A stretch of DNA of 64,000 nt from assembly GCF_001625215.2 (NCBI RefSeq), contig NC_030388.2, positions 25,966,558 through 26,030,557 of the forward strand, in the 5' to 3' direction. Below the pieces are notes generated by a model, which searched no databases, was not told where the DNA came from, and saw only the letters and a program-made list of their open reading frames with translations. The translations under genes and the position numbers were made by a program. Numbering within the stretch: the first letter of the stretch is position 1; each line of letters starts with the position of its first letter. This document shows positions 47,001 to 57,798 of the stretch, piece after piece. Source of the stretch: Daucus carota subsp. sativus (lineage: Eukaryota; Streptophyta; Magnoliopsida; Apiales; Apiaceae).

Positions 47001-47512
47001 GTCTTACTCAACTTTGCATTTTTTTTTTACAGATGGTGAGTGTATTGAGTATTAAGAACGTACGTGCCTCACTCAACTTTTCTCTCAAATATAATAAGAT
47101 AATATAAATATTTACATTATCTATTATAATTTATGTGATCTCGTTAGTTTGAGAATACTCGTGAATGCGATTTTAGTGAATTCAAACCTTTTGAATACTT
47201 GGTTTATGTGATAATTAAATGGTCATTTATTTGACAAATTAAAAAATGAAAAAAAATCAACAAATCATTGCACTAATCTTTTAAAAATTATAGAATGAAA
47301 TATGAATGCATGCTATTCTTTTAAATAAAATGTCCCACTTAAAATAATTTCTATATTTATCATAACATGTTAAACTCAAGTCATACAAGATCTCCAACTA
47401 TATTATATTAGAATGAGAGTGTTCCACGGCGCACACATTGCGACATACAATGCACAATCTCAAAAACCATATCCTTTAATCAATCACACAATAACTCTTC
47501 GCTCTCGTATGT
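44037..47512. other. Gene-poor region with a possible captured fragment
   Basis: AT-rich 3' flank and TE debris. A partial CCCTCCATCCC-type MITE end lies near 45478. The segment 45600-45985 is less AT-rich, with two exon-like blocks (CTTAGGCGCTCAAGC... then a donor GTAAGT at 45715, and after TTGTAG at 45798 a peptide IIAYLQAVVLTLRKLRTEK) followed by stops. It may be a decayed or captured gene piece. I cannot name it. Confidence 0.35.
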
Positions 47513-47514
47513 TA

Positions 47515-48020
47515 CCCTCCGTCCCCTTTTACATGTTATTTTGCTTTTCGAAGAGTCAAATTGATCAAGTTTTGACTAAACATTACTCCCTCCGTCCCCC
47601 TGAGTTGTATACATTGGGGGACGGGGACGCGGCACGGACTTTAATGTCCTGCAAAGTGTAGTTTTGCAATTTATTTTAAAATTTTTCTTTTCTAAATTAA
47701 AATTTGGATGTTATATTTTTATACAGAAAAAGAAAATCTCAAAAATAAGTTACGGAACTATATTTTATAAGAGTATTGAAATGTGTGTCAAGCAGTTAAA
47801 AAGAAACGTATAGAATTAAATGGGACAGAGGGAGTACAAATTATCTATACATTATTTTTGAAATCTGAAAGTTACATATTAAAATAGATAAAATACACCA
47901 TCTAATGATATAATTTTTATTATTTTTCTTAATTATCTAATATATGTAAATTTCAGTTAAAATATAATGAATTTGACTGGTCAAAAGTCAAAATAGACAT
48001 GTAAAAGGAGACGGAGGGAG
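47515..48020. mobile_element. Stowaway-type MITE containing a second MITE
   Basis: The outer left end is CCCTCCGTCCCCTTTTACAT after TA, and the right end is ATGTAAAAGGAGACGGAGGG-AG before TA (48021-48022). Inner arms CAAGTTTTGAC / GTCAAAAGTC match. The left end seems to lack the first two bases of the usual CTCCCTCC. Confidence 0.82.
47586..47834. mobile_element. Inner Stowaway-type MITE (249 bp)
   Basis: Ends CTCCCTCCGTCCCCCTGAG and AATGGGACAGAGGGAG? reads AAATGGGACAGAGGGAG at the right. TA lies at 47584-47585 and 47835-47836. It belongs to the same subfamily as 31673-31909 (shared AAAATAAGTTACGGAACTA). It sits inside the outer MITE. Confidence 0.85.
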
Positions 48021-48644
48021 TATATCATCTTGTTTGAAACATCGATCAGGTGTACAAAGATTTGTTCTTAGATTACATTCAGAAGGTTTCATTATTTTCA
48101 TTTCGGACCAAGTTAGCCCACAACCAAAGACCGACAACTTTTTAAATTAAATCGGCCGTTTCGAGATTAATCCTTTTTATTTCTTATACCAACATTGCAA
48201 AATAGCAAGTATCTACAAGTACTTCTAATATGACGACGAAGTAGCTCTTTTTCATTCTAAAATCAGTATTTTTAATGGAAGCATGACATATTTTCCCACT
48301 TTGGCAAACTCTTCCCTCCAAATTCATTACTATCTCTCAATCTGTCCATCTCGGGCCGCCCTGCTTTTGTTATCGAGACAACGACGTGCAACCTACCTTG
48401 GGAGGAGCATGGGACCCACAAAAACCCTAAAAGTTTTATAGAGCAAAACAAGAGCTAAAAACCAAAACTCCCCAATAAGCAAACAAATTAGCTCATCAAA
48501 TCAAAGAAACCAAGACCATTTCCATGTACAATAATACCAACCCTACATACAAACACTATTGTTTTAACATTTTTTAATATTCTAACCGACTGTATATGTT
48601 TGTATCACCATAGTGCCCTACAATATTTTTGTCTTAGCTTTAGC

Positions 48645-49047
48645 CCAATAGTATATATAGCCTGGTGTGCCTTTACACTTTAATTTCTCTTTAGGTGCTC
48701 ATAAGTGATTCTATTAACCCATTATCAATTACACAGCTTTTGCATCTCACCTTACTTTGTTCTCTTAGCTCTAATCTATAAGTACTAATTAATCCTCTAC
48801 TTTCTTAACTTTCTCTCTGTTTCTGTTATCTTTCTGTATCTTAGTTATCATCATACTTCATCCTCCAAACTATTGCATCTAATTCTCTCCTTTACTTTCC
48901 CTTATTCATTTCATAATCATAAAATATATATTTGTTCAGCATTCGAGATTGTTGTTGCTGTTTCTTCCCTCTAGGTCAAGAAATTAACGATTTTTTTTCG
49001 TTTTGAGTTGATTGCTCGGTAAAATTAAAGCCGTTTTTGTTGTAGTG
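48645..49047 (+). promoter_or_regulatory. AHL20 core promoter and leader
   Basis: A TATA box TATATATA lies near 48651-48659. It is followed by a C/T-rich leader with many CTCTC and TTTCT tracts up to the ATG at 49048. The leader would be about 350 nt if transcription starts about 30 bp after the TATA box. Confidence 0.5.
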
Positions 49048-49893
49048 ATGGCGAATCCGTGGTGGACGGGGCAGGTAGGGTTGCTTCCGGGGATGAATCC
49101 CGGAGGCTCCCCGCTTATGCTAAACAACAAAACGCAACAAGATGTGGCGATTAATAATAATAATAGCGGTGGTGATGAGGAAGATGAAGATAGAGATAAT
49201 TGCGATGATCCCAACGAAGGAGCTGTCGTGGTGGGATCTCGTAGACCTAGAGGCCGGCCTCCAGGTTCGAAGAACAGACCTAAACCGCCGATAATCGTGA
49301 CACGTGACAGCCCTAATTCGCTTCGCAGCCACGTCATGGAGATCGCAAGCGGAACCGACGTGGCAGAAAGTATAGCTCAATTCTCTCGGAGGCGACAGCG
49401 TGGCGTTTGTGTGTTGAGTGGGAGTGGCTCGGTAGCTAATGTGACTCTGCGGCAGCCAGCCGCGCCTGGCGCGGTGATTGCGCTTCAAGGAAGGTTCGAG
49501 ATTCTGTCCCTCACAGGCGCGTTTTTGCCTGGGCCAGCCCCGCCTGGATCGACGGGGCTGACCGTCTACTTGGCAGGAGGCCAAGGCCAAGTAGTAGGAG
49601 GGAGTGTCGTGGGGTCCCTTGTGGCCGCGGGACCCGTTATGGTCATAGCGGCCACTTTCACTAATGCAACTTACGAAAGACTACCGCTGGAAGAGGATGA
49701 GGAGGAGGGAATTGTAGCTGGAAACGGCGGCGCTTCGCCACCCGATATCGGAAGCAGTGGACAGCATTCGGGCTTGCCTGATCCATCGGGTCTTCCGGTT
49801 TACAATATTCAGGCGAATCTGGCACCGAATGGTGGACAAATGAGTTCTCATGATGCGTATGCTTGGGCTCATGCATCTCGGCCGGCCTATTGA
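49048..49893 (+). CDS. AHL20: AT-hook nuclear-localized protein, AHL20-like
   Basis: This is an intronless frame of 281 residues, as usual for clade-A AHL genes. The ATG at 49048 gives [12 protein letters not shown], the N terminus typical of AHL20-type proteins. Order: acidic stretch ([20 protein letters not shown]), one AT-hook ([17 protein letters not shown], about residues 68-84), then a PPC/DUF296 domain (about 93-225) with [10 protein letters not shown] and [20 protein letters not shown], then a tail ending in [13 protein letters not shown]. The AT-hook binds the minor groove of AT-rich DNA and PPC trimerises and recruits partners; family members repress transcription in growth, flowering and defence. 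AHL15/19/27/29 paralogues share this layout, but the N and C termini fit AHL20 best from memory. Confidence 0.92.
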   Translation: MANPWWTGQVGLLPGMNPGGSPLMLNNKTQQDVAINNNNSGGDEEDEDRDNCDDPNEGAVVVGSRRPRGRPPGSKNRPKPPIIVTRDSPNSLRSHVMEIASGTDVAESIAQFSRRRQRGVCVLSGSGSVANVTLRQPAAPGAVIALQGRFEILSLTGAFLPGPAPPGSTGLTVYLAGGQGQVVGGSVVGSLVAAGPVMVIAATFTNATYERLPLEEDEEEGIVAGNGGASPPDIGSSGQHSGLPDPSGLPVYNIQANLAPNGGQMSSHDAYAWAHASRPAY

Positions 49894-50860
49894 GATTGAT
49901 TTTTCCAAAAAAAAAAAAAAAAAAATCGGAAAATTAAGGTAATTAAATTAGTGAATAATTAAGTTGGTGTTTTGTGTTACGAATGTGAGAAATTAAGTTG
50001 AAACAAGTTTGTGTGTTTATATGTAGGCCAGAAGAGTGATGTGTAGAAGAGCAAACACAGTCTTTAATTTTTACATATGTAAATATTCAACTTAATTATC
50101 TGTTCTCTTGATTGCACTTTGTGTTGGCAATAAAATGTTGTTTCTTTAAAATATTGTTTTATAGGATGATGGATTAAGTTATCATATACACAATCTGTTT
50201 ATCACAGAGTAAACATGAAAATATGTTGAGCAAAGCATAAAGAATGAATGATGAAGAATGTGAGCTGTTAGTCTATTGGGTTTCATATCCTAGGATTTCA
50301 TTATTGTAAGAATTAACAACTTTTGAAGCTGTTAATTAGAATATTTAAGTAATACATTATTGTACTTGTTCAGATTTCTGTCACTAAATTAAAGGGATGA
50401 TCACACTTCTTCCTCTCTTCTGGTGTTATATTAGCACAGCCTTCGCTAAATATATTTTTAATTTACGAGGATTGATGTGATCTCGTTATATATTAGTTTA
50501 CAACTTCAGGTAGTCGGACTATTTTCGTCTTAAAAACTTTAGAAACGAACTTGTTTTATGCCTATCTAGCTAGTGACGTACTGTTCTTCGCTAACACTTG
50601 AGACTTTTGCCGAGGAATTATATATTAGCTAAGCTAAAGTAAATTAGGGTTTCAACGAAACTAGAAATAATTAAAACAATACTCTTCCTATTCAATACGT
50701 ATCCCATTTTAATTAATATTTGACTTTTCAATACGTATGTTAACTATTAAGGTGTTTAAAATATAGTAGTTACGTCCTGAACAAATTTAATTTTTTTTTG
50801 AAATTAAAATTTAGATTCTGGATTTTTATTTGATTTAAATTTTATTAACAATAATTATAA
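49894..50860. other. AHL20 3' flank, no gene seen
   Basis: A poly(A) run at 49907-49924 directly follows the stop. The rest is AT-rich sequence without a supported feature. Confidence 0.45.
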
Positions 50861-50929
50861 TCTACTTATCTACTTATTATATTATATATATAGTAGCCCA
50901 ACACGTTCGTGTCAAGCCTCCCTCCTGAG

Positions 50930-51075
50930 CAAATAAATTACCAGCTCCGAACCCGAGCCTAACTCCGAACCTAACTTCTTCTCACATATATAAAAAAATG
51001 TTTTTCTTAGGAATTGAACCCAAGACCTCTCCAACACAATTACACCACTTAAACCACTTGAGCTACACAATCAAT
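50930..51075 (-). mobile_element. tRNA-derived SINE (minus strand)
   Basis: Read on the minus strand, an A box TAGCTCAAGTGG (51054-51065) is followed about 34 bp later by a B box GGTTCAATTCC (51010-51020), the Pol III promoter spacing of tRNA-derived SINEs. The body continues into TTAGGTTCGGAGTTAGGCTC. The 3' limit and duplication are not clear. Confidence 0.6.
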
Positions 51076-51301
51076 TAGTTTTTTATTCAAAAGCATTAAT
51101 CACATACATTAAAACTGTTGTATTTATATTATTTTCAATGTCTTATTTATTTGAGATAGGTTATTATTTGAGTTAAGTCTCATATGTTGTTTGCATGATA
51201 GATTAATATCTGTAAATTAATTATTTGCGTGAATAAATTTAAAATTTAAAAAGAATCTGAACAATCGGGCTCGAACTGTGATTCAGATTTCTAAAAATAA
51301 A

Positions 51302-51572
51302 TATAATTTTTATTCAAATAAAATTAAGATTTCAGTGAGCATCTTTAAAAAGAAAAATTGATGGACTTTCAACATGGACTATGTCATATTAATGTTTTTA
51401 AAAAAATTATAGATATAAGAATAGTGACAAAGACATTATAATTTATATTCAAATAAAATTGAGATTTCAGTGAGCATCTTTAAAAAGAAAAATTGATGGA
51501 CTTTCAACATGGACTATGTCATATTATTTTTTTTAAAAAAATTATAGATATAAGAATAATGACAAAGACATC
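51302..51572. repeat. Two-copy tandem repeat, period about 136 bp
   Basis: The block containing AGATTTCAGTGAGCATCTTT and GACTTTCAACATGGACTATG is present at about 51302-51437 and again at 51438-51572, with very few differences, implying a recent duplication. Confidence 0.88.
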
Positions 51573-52148
51573 AAATTTGGTGTTAGAAAATATATCTAAA
51601 TGATGTACTTTTGATGATATATTCATTTGAAATATTATGACTTGTGATATAAAGGTTAATTTAGGGTAATTCTATATTGTTAGTCAAAAGTCAACCAAAT
51701 TATAATAAAAAACATTTATGTGACTTACTAAAAATAATTGAGTTATAAATTTTACTTGGTTAAAATAAAATAATGCAGAGAAATAAGTTAAATAAAATGA
51801 TTCAAACTACAATTAAATTAATTAATCATCTACAAATTAAACTAATAAAATATTATTAATTCTGAACCGGATAATCCGACGCGATATGGTGAAAACTAAT
51901 ATCTGACTAAACGGGACTAAAAAAAGAATAATTTTCCTATAATCCAGAATATCGAGTACCTGCTTTGGTCTTTAACAATTGAACATGATATGCTACATTT
52001 CTCACCTTAAGAAATACGAGTATCAACATATTTAAAAATGTGAGTTTGCACAAAGCTATAAACGTAATTACACGACTAATTAAACTAATGTTATTATGAA
52101 CTTCATTGGTATCTACTCTCTTTTTGCTATTTGAAATTTCAGCATTTT

Positions 52149-53105
52149 GAAATCTAAGACATTGAATTAGTATATAATTGATATGAAAATTAAAAGGGTA
52201 AGCCACATCAAAGGTGTCAAAAATTTTGTGGGTAAAATTATAAGGTTAGTAGTTCAATCGATGCTTTTATAATAAAATAAGTATGAGTGTTTTTTCATAA
52301 AACACATGTTACAAATTCTATTTATATGTGTGCAAAATATGCTAAAAGAGAATGTGTTTGATGATTTGCCCTATCATGTATCGCTTAACTATTACACAAA
52401 CCCGCGCTCAAGAAAGAAGAAATAAATTTAAAACAGCGCGGACCACACATCTTCATCTAATCATGATTTTGGATATCGTAATTCACATATCAAGAATAAG
52501 TTTTCAACAAAATCATGTTTTTTTTGTCAGGTCACATCATGTTATATCAGATGAAATAATCTAATTTTCAACAATAAATTACAGATTCTATTGATGAGGT
52601 ATAATATAGTTAATATCTAAAGGTAAAATCAATTTGAGATCTAAGACATTGAAGTACTATATAATTGATATAAAAAATAAAAGGGTAAGCCACATCAAAG
52701 GTGTCAGAATTTTTTTTGGGTACAATTATAAGGTTAGTAGTTCAATTGATGTTTTTATAATAAAATATGGTATGGGTTTTTTTACATACAACATATGTTT
52801 CAATTTCTATTTGTACAAAATGTGTGCAACATATGTTATAAAATAATGTGTTGATGATCTGCCCCATCATCACCATGTATCACTTAACTATTACGCAAAC
52901 CTATGATAAAAAAGAAGAAATAAAATTAAAACAACGCGGACCACACATCTTCATTTAATCATGATTTAGGATATCGTAATTCACATATTAAGAACAAGTT
53001 TTCATCAAAATCATGTTAAAATAGATGAAATGATTTAATAATTTTCAACAATAAATTACAAATACTTTTAATGAGGTATAATATATTTAAAATCTAAAAA
53101 ATCAA
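52149..53105. repeat. Two-copy tandem repeat, period about 489 bp
   Basis: The series TCTAAGACATTGAA, GGGTAAGCCACATCAAAGGT, GGTTAGTAGTTCAAT, GCGGACCACACATCTTCAT and GGATATCGTAATTCACATAT occurs in the same order twice (from about 52149 and 52638). The copies differ by point changes and small indels, for example the loss of a segment near 52530 in the second copy. Confidence 0.85.
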
Positions 53106-53374
53106 CATTAATTTCAAATATAATTTTGAACATGTAGATAATATGATAGTGGACTCTATATCCTAACGAATCTGAATATAGAATAATCAGTTCAAATGGA
53201 GTTTTTGATCCATTTTTTTTAATAATATGGTACTTATTGTTACTATTAATATTATTAGGTTGCAAATATTACATTTTTATATTTACATATTTTGTCAAAG
53301 AATAAAACGTAATAGTTACATTCGAAATAATATGATGACACATGAATATTATTTATGATACAAACACGAACTAG

Positions 53375-53404
53375 GCCCGTGCCTCGCACGGGCTTTTATG
53401 CTAG
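53375..53404 (+). mobile_element. Helitron 3' end
   Basis: A perfect hairpin GCCCGTGCCTCGCACGGGC (53375-53393) is followed by TTTTATG and CTAG|T (53401-53405). The 5' end is uncertain. A TCTACTTATC start after A at 50861 is one candidate, which would make the element about 2.5 kb and place the SINE and both tandem repeats inside it. Confidence 0.65.
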
Positions 53405-54412
53405 TTATACTTATATGTGATAGTTTTACTATTTTGAAATACGAATCACAAGTCTAATGAATTCTAACCGTATTTTAAGGCTAATGGTTGTCTTTACATT
53501 TGATTAATGATCGATCGCCATCAAAAATTTGATTGATTCTTTAATTAATTCGATGATCTAAATTAAATTTATTATTATTTATTTAAAATTATGAATTAAA
53601 CACCTTTTAACTTTTAAAGTTTCAATCTGATTTTTGAAGGTGACAATAAAGAAATAAAAGTTGTCTAGTTTGACAAAAATAATAAAATTATGATTAATTT
53701 ATCTAAAAATATAAATTGAACTCTAATGAATATTAAATAAAATAATAAATTAGGGCAACAGATCGAGGGATGTCTTCATGTCTACACTAGAATGAAAAAG
53801 AAAAATAAATAAATTACGAGATGTTAGATACGACATGCTTGATAGTTCGTTATCCAACAGAAAAATGATTTTGTCCTTGTAAGCACCCCATCCACTCGTT
53901 TTTAATATACAGCAGTGCCCCGTCCATATATCCACTTATATTTATTCCAAGAACAACAAGCATTATTAATTAATCATCAATATATATATATATAAAGGAG
54001 GATGCGGGCGTCTCTAGAATTGTTCGATTCAGTCTTCTGATTTTTCTTAAATTTCGGATAGAAAATATAGTTATAATTCAAAAATTCAGGTTTAAGAATT
54101 CTAAAAGTAATACAACTCTTTTCTTATCAAATTCTAAACATGATACAATTCTTTTCTTATTTAGTATTTCTTATTGAATTCTAAAGATAAGACAATTCTT
54201 TTCTTATTTAGTAATCCTAATAGAAATAGGATTATATTTATTCAAACTAACAAAATCATAGATAAAATACAATTTATATTTAAGATTTGTAAGGTAATAC
54301 GTACAATTTATATTATTGATTTACTCTTATAATTTTCTTAATTTTCGAATAGAAAATAAAGGATTGTAAAGATAATAATCATTAAAAAAACTGATAGCAA
54401 CAAAAATTAGAA

Positions 54413-54884
54413 CCATAAAAGAATAATAACTTTTAACTAATAAATAGGCATCAAAAAATAAAAAAAATTAACAAATAAAATAATATATAAAAAATAGGAA
54501 TCATATATTAATTTTATGATAATGTAAATGGGTCTTGATTAGTATTGTGTTTGACGGGCACGGGAGGCGGCCCAAACTAATTTTTATCTAAATAATAATA
54601 ATTTTTTTATTAGTATTATGTTTGACGGGAAAGTCGCTAAAATAATTTTTATAAAAGAATAATAATTTTTAACTAATAAATTGGAATCAAAAAATAAAAA
54701 TAATTAACAAATAAAATAATATATAAAAAATAGGTATCATATATTGATTTTATGATAATGTAAATGGTTCTTGATCAGTATATCGTTTGACGGGCACGGG
54801 AGGCAGCCCAAACTAATTTTTATCCAAATAATAATAAATTTTCTATTAGTATTATGTTTGACGGTAAAGTCGCTAAAATAATTT
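54413..54884. repeat. Local tandem duplication (period about 236 bp) in Helitron copy A
   Basis: The block from AAAAGAATAATAACTTTTAA through GACGGGCACGGGAGGC to AAGTCGCTAAAATAATTTTT appears twice (about 54413-54648 and 54649-54884) in copy A but once in copy B (about 56118-56345). Confidence 0.82.
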
Positions 54885-55013
54885 TTTATCTATGTTATAA
54901 TATATTTTTTTGTTACACAATTTAAAATAATCTCTAATTTTGTCATAATTAGAATAATTTTTATTAGTATTGTGTTTGACACTAAAACGACTCAAACTAA
55001 TATCTAAATTATA

Positions 55014-55270
55014 CTTCCTCCATCCCATTTTAAGTGTCCTGTTTAACTTTTGAATGGTTAAATTGACCAAATTTTAACTGAGATTTACACATATAATATA
55101 ATTTTTAAAAGTAAAAAAAATTATGTCATTATAAAATACATACAATATACTATAAAATGTAATTTTTAGTTTTTCAAAATAATAATGAATTTGTTTTTTA
55201 TGCTTGGTCAAATTTGGTCAATTTGACCGTTATAAGTCAAAACAGGATGCTTAAAATGGGATGGAGGGAG
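55014..55270. mobile_element. Stowaway-type MITE (257 bp) inside Helitron copy A
   Basis: The ends are CTTCCTCCATCCCATTTTAA and TTAAAATGGGATGGAGGGAG. TA lies at 55012-55013 and 55271-55272. The matching site in Helitron copy B (AAATTATAATGTTTTG near 56491) lacks the element and has one TA, giving a direct empty-site proof. Confidence 0.93.
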
Positions 55271-55576
55271 TAATGTTTTGTTATAAGTATTGTGTTTGAC
55301 AAGAGAGCGACTCAAACTAATTTTGATCTAAATTATAATATTTAATTTATCATAAAAATAATAATTATGGATTAATATTGTTTTTGACGGGAGTGGGGTT
55401 CGAACTAATTTTATTATTAGTATTGTGTTTGACAGGATGATCACTTAAACAAATTTTTATATCAATTATAATATTTTTTATTTGTAATATGTTTAATGGG
55501 AAGATGACTCAAAATAATTTTTATCCTATTATAATTCTAATTCATATCAAAATTTATCACGCCGCCGCGAAGCGCG

Positions 55577-56815
55577 ATATATAATGGAGGATGCGAGCGT
55601 CCTATAATTGCTCGATTCAGTCTTCTGAATTTTCTTAAATTTCGGATAGAAAATATAGTTGTAATTCAAAAAATCAGATTCAAGAATTCTAAAGATGATA
55701 CAATTCTTTTCTTATTGAATTCTAAAGATGATACAATTCTTTTCTTTTTTATTTAATATTTCTTATTGAATTCTAAAGATGACATAATTCTTTTCTTATT
55801 TAGTAATCCTAAAAGAAATAAGATTATGTTTAAAAGAAATCAACTTGAAGGATTTCAAAAGTTAATATAATTCTTTTTTTTTTCAGATTCTAGAGGTAAT
55901 ACAATTTTTTTATTATCTAGGAATGCCAAAAGGAATATGATTATATTTATTTAAACTAATAATCATAGATAAAATACAATTTATATTTAAGATTTGTAAG
56001 GTAATACGTACAATTTTTATTTCCGATTTAGTCTTATAATTTTCTTAAATTTCGAATAGAAAATAAAAGATTGTAAAGATAATAATCATTAAAAAACTAA
56101 TACCAAAAATATTAGAACCATAAAAGAATAATAATTTTAAACTAATAAATAGGAGTCAAAAAATAAAAATAATTAACATATAAAATAATACATATAAAAT
56201 AGGAATCATATATTGATTTTATGATAATGTTGATTAGTATTGTGTTTGACGGGCACGGGAGGCGGCCCAAACTAATTTTTATCTAAATAATAATAAATTT
56301 TCTATTAGTATTATGTTTGACAGGAAAGTGGCTAAAATAATTTTTTATCTATGTTATAGTATATATTTTTGTTAAAACGGGACCACAGTTCAAAATACTT
56401 TTTGTCCAATTATAATCTTTAATTTTATCATAATTAGAATAATTTTTATTAGTATGTGTTTGGCAATAAAGCGACTCAAACTAATATCTAAATTATAATG
56501 TTTTGTTATTGGTATTGTGTTTGATAAGAGAGCGGCTCAAACTAATTTTGATCTAAATTATAGTATTTAATTTTATCATAAAAATAATAATTATGGATTA
56601 ATATTGTCTTTGACGGGAAGGAGGTTCAAACTAATTTTATTATTAGTATTGTGTTTGACAGGATGACCACTTAAACAAATATTTATACCAATTATAATAT
56701 TTTTCATTTGTGATATGTTTAACGGAAAGATGACTCAAATAATTTCTATGTTATTATAATACTTATTCATATCAAAATTTATCACGCCGCCGCGAAGCGC
56801 GGCTTTTTTCACTAG
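55577..56815 (+). mobile_element. Helitron copy B of a head-to-tail tandem
   Basis: Starts ATATATAATGGAGGATGCGAGCG and ends with the GC-rich hairpin GCCGCCGCGAAGCGCGGC (56786-56803), TTTTTTCA and CTAG|T (56812-56816). No Rep/helicase is encoded. The repeated motif TTAGTATTGTGTTTGAC occurs many times inside both copies. Confidence 0.82.
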
Positions 56816-57639
56816 TTATAAATAACTTCAAATCAATCTAAAACTCCAAACGAAAAGTAATTCGCGAGCTGCTCTGCGCGCAGTTCTAATGATGATTACT
56901 TTATAATCTAGCTTTAATTATATATAAATTAACGAAGGTCTCGCAAACATGAAGGGCCCTCTTCACATGAAATCACGTGTCATGGTGCTTAAACAATCAC
57001 TAATTATGAATCACCCTTTGTTTTAACTTTAATACAACATTCCAACGCTAAAGTCGTAGTGTTCTGGACCCTCTATTTGTTCAATAATTGTTCAACGTTT
57101 TGGATTAAAGAAATCAACAATGAGACATATTCACCCAATTAACAAGTGGCCTCGTTTGGACCACTTGCAGATGAGTGCAGATTAGATTAAATTAATCCAA
57201 GTCGTACATCACCATGAAAGCAAGCGAATCCACTAATTATGGATTAATGAAATTCAGACCGCTAATTAGTATTTAATTACTGGCAAACATTGAAATCAGT
57301 GGTGGGGGCTGCAATATTATTATAAATGTCATCAGCAGTGGTAAATTATCTGCTCTAACAACTATTTGTCGTTTTTGTTAATTTCAACTCTGTGTTTTGA
57401 TGACTTGATGGTGCGATCCAATCGATCAGTTGCTGATTGCACTACCTGTTTTGTGGACTACTCCGACTTAACTTCATACTCAGTAATCAGATATGATCTA
57501 GAGGGTAAGATAACGGGTGTGATTATGTAAAGGACCTTCTCATGATGCAGCAAACAAACCGAGCACAACATGTAAAGTAATTATAGGGGAATAAGGGGTG
57601 CCACCGTGCCTGGTGAATGCCCTCCGGAATCTGAATTTA
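56816..57639. other. Gene-free stretch after Helitron
   Basis: Somewhat less AT-rich unique-looking sequence. I find no frame, splice pattern or repeat that supports a gene. Confidence 0.4.
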
Positions 57640-57798
57640 AGAGTCATTTGGACGAGTTTAAAATAAGTGTTTCTTGCTTAAAATAAAAAAGTAGATTAGA
57701 AGTTAGAAACAAGTTAAAACTTATAAATAATTAAAGTGTTTGGAAAATAAATAGAAGCCGTGAAACAAAAGTTAGCGATCCTAACTTTTAACAAGTGT

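Larger units (their letters stand above)
53977..55576 (+). mobile_element. Helitron copy A of a head-to-tail tandem
   Basis: Begins TCAATATATATATATATAAA then GGAGGATGCGGGCGTC. Ends at GCCGCCGCGAAGCGCG and runs directly into copy B without CTAG. It shares with copy B the whole interior (GTTCGATTCAGTCTTCTG, GACGGGCACGGGAGGCGGCC, and others). It differs by an extra MITE (55014-55270) and a local duplication. Confidence 0.78.

Noticed and set aside
49120..49590. Minus-strand 156-codon frame
   Set aside because: It is antisense to the GC-rich AHL20 coding sequence and has no family features.
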